A model generated the notes under the pieces. It was not told the origin of the DNA, did not search any database, and worked only from the letters and a program-made list of their open reading frames with translations. 64,000 bases of DNA from JALZHR01 sp036388475 (GTDB lineage: Bacteria > Acidobacteriota > Blastocatellia > Pyrinomonadales > Pyrinomonadaceae). Below, piece by piece: positions 37,043 through 44,738 of this stretch. Position 1 is the stretch's first letter. Each line of letters opens with the position of its first letter. Made by a program: the position numbers and the translations under genes. The stretch spans positions 31,701 to 95,700 of the forward strand of contig DASVRT010000032.1 of assembly GCA_036388475.1 (NCBI GenBank). The letters run 5' to 3'.

Positions 37043-37366
37043 AAGCGATAAAGAAATCTCTATTTGCCGCCTTTTCTCGACTCGCCGCTACTTCCCTTTT
37101 GTCGCTTCGCCCGACCATTTCACAGGCATCCGGCAAATTGCATCTCCGGTATGAAGCGTAAGTGCACGTCTTTCCGGCTCGTGAGAAGCCGCCGCGCTGT
37201 TTGAATAACCGTCACGCCGCTTTATCCGCCCGGAAAGCGAATCAATATCGAACCCGAATTTTGCGGCGATAACGAACTGCTCGCGCTGCGGGGCGAGCAG
37301 TTCGCCGCCGAGTTTGACCTCGATTAAAACTAATTTAATAACCGGCGTTTGAGTTAATATAGAATA
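37043..37366. other. Intergenic region with hairpin and possible gene fragment
   Basis: No complete gene is seen. The plus strand from 37212 can be read as a codon-like stretch ending PEFCGDNELLALRGEQF... before a TAA at about 37325, which looks like the 3' end of a lost gene. A perfect 11-bp stem GAACTGCTCGC (37274-37284) with its complement (37293-37303) sits inside it. No T-run follows, so it is not a clear terminator. Confidence 0.3.
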
Positions 37367-40300
37367 ATGATAAACCGCACGATTTTATCTCTCCTTTTTC
37401 TTTGTTCGCTCGTATTTCCTCAACTTTGTTCGGCTCAAATCTCTCCGTGGCAGGATAAAACTTACCAGTACCGTCTCCCGGTTCAAGTTAAAAACCTGAG
37501 CGAGCAGCCGCTGCCAGCCGGTAAGGTGCGCGTCCACGTTCCCTTACAGCTTTTCATCAAATCCGGTAAAGTTCGACGCGACGCGGCGGATTTGCAGGTA
37601 TTTGATGAAAATAATATTGCGACACAGGTAAATTCGGGAAGCACGAATACGTCCGCCGCGGAGACTGTCGAATTTTCGCACTCCGCCATTCCGGCAAAAG
37701 GCAGGCAGATTTTTTATCTCTATTACGGCAATAAAAATCCGCAGACGCAAACTAAAAGAGCCAGGTTATCCGAGCAGAATTCGCCTTCAGTCCTGGTCAC
37801 GGCGGGAGCCGAAGAAAGGCTGGCGGATAAAGCGACGAAACCATCTTTTACCGATGTTGACGGCTGGCTTAAACAACACAGTGCGGAAGAATTTGACGGA
37901 CAAGTCTGGGCTCGGATGCGAATCGAGACGCCCAAGGATTTTTTATACAACGTCGTCATCGACAGCGAAACGAATCCTTATCTGCCAGCCCGCCAAGCGA
38001 CGGGAACCGTTTCATACTACGGCTTACAGCCGAAAACCCGGACGGCGATTGAAAACGACTGGGGCAAACCGCTCACCTGGATTCCGCCGCCGGATGAAAG
38101 CGATTGGCTCAAAGCCGGACAATATTCAGCCTGGGTAAAACTGCCGACCTCAACAGCCGCACAATGGCACACGGCATTTTTTGTGATGCCGAAAACGAGC
38201 GCGGAAACTGCTTCCGTAATTCTCCATCTTGAGTTTGCGAGCCAGCCTGCCGAGGATTTTATTTTTCATACGGTCGATGAGAAGACGGATGAAAAAGGAG
38301 CGGTCGTCGTGCGAATGCCGACGGCAGCCGGGTTGAAAGGTTTGCAGATGCTGGAAAGCTTTACCGGGTGGGCGATGCGCCGCCGCGCGATGGTGCAGTC
38401 GCTCAAACTCAGCGCGCCGCCGAAGCCGAACAAACTTAAAATCGGCACCTGGGCGGGAATGCTCACCTACCGCGAAGGCGGCGGAAACGCGACGCGTGAG
38501 CGAGCCGAGATTGATTTTCAAAATTTTTATGACTTGGGAATCAACAGCGTGTCGGTAAACGGTTTGAGCGACCCGATGTTTCGCGAGCTGGCGCAGAAAT
38601 ACGGCATTATCGACACTTCCGTTACGCAGTGGGCTGATGCCTGGCAGTATAGTCACGAAGGCTACAACCTGAAATTGTATGATTACCAACCGGGCGAAAC
38701 GCCGCCGCAGCGCTGGCAGCGCGTTTTCGATGATTATTACCGACGGCGCGCCGAGGACGCGAAAAAAAACACGCCTTTTGCTTATTCCATCGCCGCGCAC
38801 ATTAATCTCGGCGACGAGATTGCGCCCGCCACGACCGCCGCCGCAATTCTCCAAACCCCGCAGCTTTTAAGCTACTTTCGCGACTGGTTAAGACGGCAGG
38901 GTTTAACGCCTGCTTTACTCGGCGCGGTTAATTGGGAAACGGTCGAACCCGCGGACGATAGAGCAAAACTCAACGCGCCGAACGCGCCAATCGAATACGC
39001 GCGCCGCTTTTATCACACGCGCCGCTTCATTAATCACTACACGGCGCTTTATTTTCGCAGCGCGACCGAAGCCGTCGAAAAATACTATCCGAAAGCCGGG
39101 ATGATTGCCGTCAACTATCAAGCCGGACCGATGCAGTTCGGTTTCGTCGGCAACAATAACGATTTGGACAAAGGACAGATTGATATTTTCGAGCTCGGTC
39201 GGGAGCGGGCTTTCAAAGGCGTAATGATGGAAGATTGGGTTCACGGCTGGGATTTGGGAGTCGGTCGTGAAGCGCTCGCCGCCGAAATGATGCGCGCCGC
39301 CGGACGCAGGCACGATTTGCCGCTCGCCGGCTATCTGGTCGGCGGCGAGGCGATTCGCGCCGAGTATTTTACGTATTTGATGCACGGCGTCAAAGAAAAC
39401 GGGCTGTATCTTTACGGTCCGATCAGCAATATCGGACCGGCTTGGAGCGACGATGCGAATGCGCTGGCACAGATTGCCGACACGACGCGCCAGGTAAAAA
39501 AATTCGAGCACCTGATTGCTCCGGCAAAACTGCGCCCGGCAAAGGTCGCTCTTCTCGTAGCCACTACGTCGGACATTATGCAGGTCAAAGGATTATATTT
39601 CTGCCCGGAACGACAGAATCTCTTTATCGCTATGCAGCACAGCTACGTGCCTGTCGAAGTGGTTTCCGAACAGGACATCGCAGACGAGAATCGGCTTAAG
39701 GATTATTCATTGCTGATGGTCACCGACCCGCAGGTGCGCGGCGACGTGCAGCGAAAAATAGCGGATTGGGTAAAAGGCGGCGGCAGATTATGGGCGTCGG
39801 TCGGTGCAATGAGCTGGGACGAATATAACCAGCCGAGCCGTATTTTAAATGATGTTTTCGGCGTCAAAAATCAATCGGTAATAATGCAGGACGGCGGCAT
39901 TCAGCCTTCGGCGGAATCCTGGTCGCCAAACGTCAGCAAATTTTCTTATAAGCAATTAGGCACGATAAAAACCGATTCGCCGGTCTTCGCAGCCAATGTT
40001 GAAATTCCCGTCTGGGGCGCAAAATTGGATTGCACGCCATCGACGGCACAAATCATCGGTACTTATCAGGACGGAAAGCCCGCCATTCTTTTAAATCGTT
40101 ACGGCAGAGGCGAAGCGATGCTCATCGGCGCTCTGGTCGGCGAAGCGTATGTGCGGGCGCGTTATCCGGAAAATCTGATAAAGGAATGGACGATTCAGGA
40201 AGGCTGGAAATTCGAGTCCGGCGCCGAAGCGCGCGCGCTCGCTACCGCATTGGTGAACGGCGCGCAAATAATAAGTCCGGTTTCGCTTTCAGTACCGGGC

Positions 40301-40522
40301 GTTTATACATCGGTGATGGAAACTGCCGACGCGACGCTGGTGTTTCTCAACAACGCAACCGGACGACAGCTGCCGCAAGTCACTGTTCGATTGAGCGGTT
40401 TACAGAATGTTCGCCGCGCGGAATCGGCGCGCCGCGAGAAGATTGCCTATCAGGTTGAAAAAGACCAATTGGTATTGCAGATGCCATTAGAAAACACGGA
40501 TATAATATGTGTCTATAGATGA
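37367..40522 (+). CDS. Large secreted glycosidase-like protein with GH42-type trimerisation/amidotransferase-like domain
   Basis: A 1051-residue exported protein with a signal peptide (LLFLCSLVFPQLCSAQ). Residues about 25-130 form a beta-domain (RLPVQVKNLSEQPLPAGKVRVHVPL) of a kind often fused to glycan-active enzymes. The middle (about 365-700) appears to be a TIM-barrel-like region (NFYDLGINSVSVNGLSDPMFRELAQKYG, GDEIAPATTAAAI, MMEDWVHGWDLGVGREALAAEM). Residues about 725-830 (RPAKVALLVATTSDIMQVKG... EVVSEQDI... LLMVTDPQVRGDVQRKIADWVKGGGRLW) match the flavodoxin-like trimerisation domain of GH42 beta-galactosidases. The catalytic residues are uncertain, and it might be a non-catalytic relative. 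The gene stands alone. Confidence 0.6.
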   Translation: MINRTILSLLFLCSLVFPQLCSAQISPWQDKTYQYRLPVQVKNLSEQPLPAGKVRVHVPLQLFIKSGKVRRDAADLQVFDENNIATQVNSGSTNTSAAETVEFSHSAIPAKGRQIFYLYYGNKNPQTQTKRARLSEQNSPSVLVTAGAEERLADKATKPSFTDVDGWLKQHSAEEFDGQVWARMRIETPKDFLYNVVIDSETNPYLPARQATGTVSYYGLQPKTRTAIENDWGKPLTWIPPPDESDWLKAGQYSAWVKLPTSTAAQWHTAFFVMPKTSAETASVILHLEFASQPAEDFIFHTVDEKTDEKGAVVVRMPTAAGLKGLQMLESFTGWAMRRRAMVQSLKLSAPPKPNKLKIGTWAGMLTYREGGGNATRERAEIDFQNFYDLGINSVSVNGLSDPMFRELAQKYGIIDTSVTQWADAWQYSHEGYNLKLYDYQPGETPPQRWQRVFDDYYRRRAEDAKKNTPFAYSIAAHINLGDEIAPATTAAAILQTPQLLSYFRDWLRRQGLTPALLGAVNWETVEPADDRAKLNAPNAPIEYARRFYHTRRFINHYTALYFRSATEAVEKYYPKAGMIAVNYQAGPMQFGFVGNNNDLDKGQIDIFELGRERAFKGVMMEDWVHGWDLGVGREALAAEMMRAAGRRHDLPLAGYLVGGEAIRAEYFTYLMHGVKENGLYLYGPISNIGPAWSDDANALAQIADTTRQVKKFEHLIAPAKLRPAKVALLVATTSDIMQVKGLYFCPERQNLFIAMQHSYVPVEVVSEQDIADENRLKDYSLLMVTDPQVRGDVQRKIADWVKGGGRLWASVGAMSWDEYNQPSRILNDVFGVKNQSVIMQDGGIQPSAESWSPNVSKFSYKQLGTIKTDSPVFAANVEIPVWGAKLDCTPSTAQIIGTYQDGKPAILLNRYGRGEAMLIGALVGEAYVRARYPENLIKEWTIQEGWKFESGAEARALATALVNGAQIISPVSLSVPGVYTSVMETADATLVFLNNATGRQLPQVTVRLSGLQNVRRAESARREKIAYQVEKDQLVLQMPLENTDIICVYR

Positions 40523-40582
40523 ACCGTTTTCAACGCTTTTGACCAAGCCAAGATGCAACTGATTTTGACAGGAATTAAGAAA

Positions 40583-40696
40583 TGTAAAAAATAATGCGAC
40601 TAATCGTGCGAAATTGTTTAATTTCTGTAAATAATTGTGCGCCTATTTGCGAGAATAAATGCGACAACATTAGGTTTTTGTAAAAAATGTTGCGAC
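40583..40696 (+). repeat. Three 18-bp direct repeats, likely Tn7-type transposon end
   Basis: TGTAAAAAATAATGCGAC (40583-40600), TGTAAATAATTGTGCGCC (40626-40643) and TGTAAAAAATGTTGCGAC (40679-40696) share TGTAAAwAATnnTGCGmC at irregular spacing. They sit directly upstream of tnsA, as TnsB-binding sites do at Tn7-family ends. A further partial unit (AATAAATGCGAC) ends near 40664. Confidence 0.6.
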
Positions 40697-40705
40697 CAGC
40701 TTCTT

Positions 40706-41260
40706 ATGCCAGTAAGAAAAATTCCTAAAAGCTATTGTCATGTCACCGGAGCCATAGCATCAGAAAAATCAAATGAATTGATTGGTTACGAGTCAAGACC
40801 GGAACGCTATTTTATAAAACAGGTTTCTTTTAACCCAAATGTTAAAATATGTGAGGAGCAACCTGTTAGAATTTCATATTACTTGAAGAATAATAAGCTA
40901 AGTCATTACACACCAGATTTCCTTATCCATTTCAAAGACGACTTATTTCCAATCGAGCATTGGAAACCTCTATTAGTAGAAATTAAGCCAAGACGCAGAT
41001 TATTTAAGGATTGGGAAACACTGCACAGAAAATTCTTAGCTGCAAGAGAATTGGCTAGGGATCGTAATTGGGAATTCACTATTATAACGGACAAAGAGTT
41101 GGTAACTCCCTACCTGAAGAATATAGTCTTCTTAACAAGGTATCGCGCCGAAGTTACTGATGAGAGTGACGAAAATTCGATTCTTGATGCTTTTCAACAG
41201 AATAAAACTAATACCGTTGAATCACTTCTTAAATTTATTACTGACGATCAAAAGATTTAG
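40706..41260 (+). CDS. tnsA: TnsA-like transposon endonuclease
   Basis: Start taken at ATG 40706 (MPVRKIPKSYCH), because the longer frame reads through the transposon-end repeats; 184 residues. The restriction-endonuclease-like fold of Tn7 TnsA is recognisable: Glu in GYESRPERYFIKQVSF, Asp in HYTPDFLIHF and Lys in LLVEIKPRRRLF form the E-D-K nuclease triad, and EEQPVRI and HRKFLAARELARDRNWEFTIITDKEL follow as in TnsA. In Tn7-like elements TnsA cuts the 5' ends to allow cut-and-paste transposition with TnsB. Here tnsB is only a relic, so it probably has no partner. Base composition is clearly more AT-rich than the neighbours. Confidence 0.75.
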   Translation: MPVRKIPKSYCHVTGAIASEKSNELIGYESRPERYFIKQVSFNPNVKICEEQPVRISYYLKNNKLSHYTPDFLIHFKDDLFPIEHWKPLLVEIKPRRRLFKDWETLHRKFLAARELARDRNWEFTIITDKELVTPYLKNIVFLTRYRAEVTDESDENSILDAFQQNKTNTVESLLKFITDDQKI

Positions 41261-41704
41261 AAATGAAACTTATCCTGATAACTCAAGAAGGAAGATAAAA
41301 TTTATTTTTAAACGAGACCCGCGAGATATTAGCGTAGCTTACTTTTATGATCCAGAGTTAAAAACGTACTTTAGAGTCCCATATCGTAATACTTCATTTC
41401 CGTCAATAAGTATTTGGGAGTATAACAAAATTAAGAATCACCTGAAAGAGTCAGGAGAAAAAGATATAGATTAAGATCTAATTTTTGCAACTTTCGAGCG
41501 AATGAACAAGGTAAGAGAGAAGGCAGCAGAAAAGACTAAAGCGGCAAGGCGTGATATGGAACGGCGCAGGCATCATCAGCGCATAACTCCCCTAAAACTG
41601 CTGATGATATTGAGATTACTCATAAACAAATAGAACCGATGAATATTCAAGAATCATACGAAGATGTAGAAATAGAACCTTATGAAATTGAGTTTTTTGA
41701 TTGA
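41250..41704 (+). pseudogene. tnsB: tnsB C-terminal relic (Mu-type transposase C-terminal domain)
   Basis: Directly overlapping the tnsA end, the frame from 41250 reads KRFRNETYPDNSRRKIKFIFKRDPRDISVAYFYDPELKTYF, then RVPYRNTSFPSISIWEYNKIKNHL to a TAG/TAA region at 41474. This is the beta-barrel C-terminal domain typical of TnsB/TniA/MuA-type transposases. Further on, in another frame, ERMNKVREKAAEKTKAARRDMERRRHHQ and finally YEDVEIEPYEIEFFD (stop 41702-41704) continue the usual C-terminal tail. The DDE catalytic core and DNA-binding domains are missing and there are at least two frame changes. A decayed transposase remnant. Confidence 0.6.
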
Positions 41705-41760
41705 CCAAAAGCTAGAGCAGTAAATTCAAAAATTGTTAAAATGAACTGCATTTTGAAAAT

Positions 41761-42222
41761 TTATTTTTCTTTCAAAACGCCGCTCGATTTTTTCCGACTA
41801 GGCAATTTCTCCGGTAAATTGATTTCATCGTCAATCAATACGTCAACATAAATATTTGCCAATTTCGCGTAACCGAGCAACACAGGTAATGGTGATTCTC
41901 TTTTTCCGCTTTCATAATATGAAATTGTCGAACGAGGATGCACTACGACGATTGCCGGATATTTTTTACTTTCGTTCATATCCGCCGGAGAAAAGAGCAG
42001 CCCCGACATTTTCAAGTTTTGATTTTTGAATGTTACCGGACTCCTTTTTACCGATTTATTCGCAGTTACTTCTTTTTCAAAGTCTGCCAAAGTAACGATT
42101 ATTTCCTTTTTGTTTTTTGAGTCCTCGCCGTCGTTGTTCGCTTGCGAAACATTCGCAAAACCAAAAAACGCAGCACCTATGATTGCTAAAAACGCTGAAA
42201 ATTTAATAAATATATTGTTCAT
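41761..42222 (-). pseudogene. Chimeric broken ORF: alpha/beta-hydrolase N-terminus joined to XRE-type HTH C-terminus
   Basis: An open frame of 153 codons made of two unrelated parts. Residues 1-29 are a signal peptide (FANVSQA), and 57-96 (VKRSPVTFKNQNLKMSGLL, ...ESKKYPAIVVVHP) resemble the N-terminus of secreted alpha/beta or dienelactone-type hydrolases, stopping before the nucleophile. From Arg97 the text changes to RSTISYYESGKRESPLPVLLGYA, LANIYVDVLIDDEINLPEKL, the second half of a Cro/CI-type (XRE) helix-turn-helix regulator. The joint lies near 41934. It is next to the Tn7-like scar, so a rearrangement probably fused two truncated genes in frame. Neither half should be functional alone. 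Confidence 0.6.
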
Positions 42223-42324
42223 AAAACTAATTTTTACCCTTATTGTATGCCTTGAGCTTTAGCTGTTCGGCAGTTTTTGACGGCTCGCGCCGTTTATTCC
42301 ATCCGTTTGTTCGATTGGGTCGCC

Positions 42325-43161
42325 TCACGCCGAAACTTCCATTGAACTTGATAGTTCTTCGTGAGTGCGTATTTCCTCTAATCTCTTTTCAAGATCGTTT
42401 CTAAGTGCTTCAACGGCATCGCTGCCAGCTAAAAATCGCTGCGGCGGATTTTCCAGGTTGGCAATTTGAACGAGTGCCGCACCTAATTTGGCTGGATCGC
42501 CGGTCTGCTTACCGTCAAAAGGCGACCACATTTCTTTGGTACTGCCCTCTGCCGCGTAGTCTTCAATGCGGCTCTCGCTGAACTTGGCGTTCCGGGCATC
42601 AAGCAATTCTGTGCGGAAAAATCCCGGTTCAACGATAGTGATTTTAATTCCGAACCGTTCGACCTCTGTTGCTGTTGATACGGATAGTCCTTCAACCGCG
42701 AACTTGGTCGCGCTGTAGGCGGAACAATGCTTAAAACCGATTGCGCCCGCCGTCGAGCTGACATTGATAATGCGTCCTGACCGCTGCTCGCGCATCACCG
42801 GCAAAGCGGCTTGCATCGTGAACATCACACCGTAAAAATTTGTGGCGAAAAGCTGCTCGAATTCTTCCGTCGTCAGCTCTTCAAAATTGCCGAGCAGACT
42901 GTAGCCCGCATTATTTACCAGCACGTCGATCCGTCCGAATTTTTCGACGGCTTCTGCAACGGCTGTTTTCGCCTGTGCCTCGTCGGTTACGTCCAACTGG
43001 ATAAAAGCGACGTTCTCACTGGCAATATCCTCTAAAGCGTTCCGAACTTTATCGAGATTTCTGCCGGTCGCGACAACGCGGTCTCCGGCTTGAACTGCGG
43101 CTCTGGCAATCTCCGCTCCGATGCCGCTTCCGGCTCCTGTAATAAACCAAACTTTGCTCAT
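42325..43161 (-). CDS. Short-chain dehydrogenase/reductase
   Basis: A 278-residue classical SDR. The Rossmann NAD(P) motif TGAGSGIGAEIARAA is at 8-22, LVNNAGYSLLG near 85, the catalytic Ser in INVSSTAGAIG near 136, and the Tyr/Lys pair in YSATKFAVEG near 148-157. Substrate unknown. It is transcribed divergently from an AraC regulator 182 bases away, a common arrangement in which the AraC protein controls the oxidoreductase. The truncated hydrolase fragment downstream (41761-42222) may once have been part of the same unit. Confidence 0.92.
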   Translation of the reverse strand: MSKVWFITGAGSGIGAEIARAAVQAGDRVVATGRNLDKVRNALEDIASENVAFIQLDVTDEAQAKTAVAEAVEKFGRIDVLVNNAGYSLLGNFEELTTEEFEQLFATNFYGVMFTMQAALPVMREQRSGRIINVSSTAGAIGFKHCSAYSATKFAVEGLSVSTATEVERFGIKITIVEPGFFRTELLDARNAKFSESRIEDYAAEGSTKEMWSPFDGKQTGDPAKLGAALVQIANLENPPQRFLAGSDAVEALRNDLEKRLEEIRTHEELSSSMEVSA

Positions 43162-43343
43162 ATTCTTATTCCTCTTAATTACTGCTGAATCCCCTATAAC
43201 TGTTAATCCGGGATTCCTTGTAACTCTAATTATAGAGACTAAAAATGAATGCCGTTATGACTATCCTCTGCAATGTTCGGACAATCCTCCAAAACCTAGT
43301 CCGGCGGCGTGATAATAGAAAATAAAGTGATTAATATGAATTT

Positions 43344-44276
43344 ATGAACAATGAAGAAGCAGAATTTGAGCAGCAAAGAATACAAATTAACCGGGCGGAA
43401 CTAATCAAACGGATGGCTCGCGCCGTTTCAGAAGATGGATTATCAGAGACGTTTCCCGGTATCGTTCTCGGTCGTTTTTCCAGACCGACGGAAGAACAGG
43501 TCTATGCGATGTTTAAGCCCTCCTTTTGCATCATCGGGCAGGGCAGCAAGGAAGTGATTTTAGGCGAAGAATCATTTCGCTACGATCCGGGGCATTATTT
43601 AATTTCGACGGTCGTTTTGCCGGTCGTCAGCCAGATTGTCGAAGCGTCTGAAGAAAAGCCTTATCTCGGTTTCCAGCTATATCTTGATCCAACACTTGTC
43701 GGCTCGGTGATAATGGAATCAGGCATTGAAACTAAAAAAACGGGGGCGAGTGCTAAAGCGATGAATGTCAGCCCGATTGAAAATGAGCTGCTCGAAGCTG
43801 CTCTTAAATTGATGCGGCTGCTTGATACGCCCGACGAGATGAAGTTTCTCGCTCCGCTCATTATTCGTGAAATTATTTTCCGGCTCTTAAAAAGTGAACA
43901 GGGCGCACGCCTCAGTCATTTGCTTGTTTCAGAAGGCGACACGCGCCGCATCACGCGAGCGGTTAATCATCTTCGTGAACATATGGAAGAGCCGCTTGTC
44001 ATTGAGAAGCTGGCGCGTGAGCTTGGAATGAGCGTTTCAGGTTTTCATTATCATTTTAAGAACGTCACGGCGATGAGTCCCGTCCAGTTTCAAAAACAAA
44101 TCAGGCTTCAGGAAGCCCGCCGCTTAATGCTTGGCGAAGATTTGGATGTAGCAAGCGCAAGTTTCCGCGTCGGTTATGAAGACCCTTCGTATTTCAGCCG
44201 CGAATATAAAAAGTTCTTCGGCACTCCGCCTCAGCGCGACATTGCCAGGCTTCGCAGCAATTTCGAGCAGGTTTGA
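43344..44276 (+). CDS. AraC-family transcriptional regulator
   Basis: A 310-residue regulator with an N-terminal AraC_N-type cupin domain (PSFCIIGQGSKEVILGEESFRYDPGHYLISTVVLPV, about 48-85). The C-terminal double helix-turn-helix is complete (HLREHMEEPLVIEKLARELGMSVSGFHYHFKNVTAMSPVQFQKQIRLQEARRLM, then VASASFRVGYEDPSYFSREYKKFFGTPPQRD). It is divergent from the SDR gene at 42325-43161, which is its likely target. A hairpin directly after the stop (44278-44303) may terminate it. Confidence 0.93.
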   Translation: MNNEEAEFEQQRIQINRAELIKRMARAVSEDGLSETFPGIVLGRFSRPTEEQVYAMFKPSFCIIGQGSKEVILGEESFRYDPGHYLISTVVLPVVSQIVEASEEKPYLGFQLYLDPTLVGSVIMESGIETKKTGASAKAMNVSPIENELLEAALKLMRLLDTPDEMKFLAPLIIREIIFRLLKSEQGARLSHLLVSEGDTRRITRAVNHLREHMEEPLVIEKLARELGMSVSGFHYHFKNVTAMSPVQFQKQIRLQEARRLMLGEDLDVASASFRVGYEDPSYFSREYKKFFGTPPQRDIARLRSNFEQV

Positions 44277-44277
44277 A

Positions 44278-44303
44278 TTAGACAAAATAGCTGTTTTGTC
44301 TAA
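44278..44303 (+). terminator. Probable terminator of the AraC gene
   Basis: TTAGACAAAA (44278-44287) and TTTTGTCTAA (44294-44303) form a perfect 10-bp stem with loop TAGCTG, starting two bases after the stop codon. An AT-rich tail follows (TAAGAATTTTAAAA). Confidence 0.55.
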
Positions 44304-44510
44304 TAAGAATTTTAAAATTGACGAAAATCCGAGCCTTATGAAAGCTTCTGAAAACGATAAATTTAACTGTCAGGTCTAATTGAGAAAAGATAAGCCTCTA
44401 CTAATTCAGGGACTGATTATTTACTGAGAAACTCTAACTCTTTACATTATGAGTGTCGGCGACAAGTTTTTAGTTTTGCAATGTTTTGATATTTATTGAA
44501 GGCAAAATCA

Positions 44511-44546
44511 AACTCTTTACAAAAGGGTGATTTTGTAATGAGTTGA
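44511..44546 (+). repeat. 36-nt inverted-repeat element, copy 1
   Basis: It opens AACTCTTTACAAAAGGGTGA and ends TTTTGTAATGAGTTGA. The 14-base arms pair with one mismatch. The second copy is at 57831-57866 in the same orientation, and a shorter related piece is at 44436-44454. The gap 44304-44738 holds otherwise only AT-rich sequence. A possible -35 TTGACA at 44666-44671 precedes the next gene, with no clear -10. Confidence 0.55.
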
Positions 44547-44738
44547 ATAGAGACTTATATGAAATTTATAATAAGTAAGATAAAACCTTTTTTAATATTA
44601 CTATCCTCTTGACCTCGTCGGATGCAGGGAAATCTAACCTGTAGCGATTGCTTTTCAAATAAATATTGACAACAATGTAATTTTTGCAAAAAATTAAGCT
44701 GTAAATGATACCCGCTCCGCTTCACATACAAAAATGCC

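Larger units (their letters stand above)
40583..41704 (+). mobile_element. Degenerate Tn7-like transposon scar (end repeats, tnsA, tnsB C-terminal relic)
   Basis: An AT-rich island in GC-richer flanks. Components in order are three end repeats, a complete tnsA-like frame, and the C-terminal part of tnsB split over frames. tnsB core, tnsC, tnsD/tniQ and the far end are absent, and no matching repeats are seen on the distal side. It therefore appears deleted internally and immobile unless rescued in trans. Confidence 0.55.

Noticed and set aside
37274..37303. 11-bp perfect hairpin as intrinsic terminator of the kinase gene
   Set aside because: No T-run on either strand and it lies over 230 bases after the stop.
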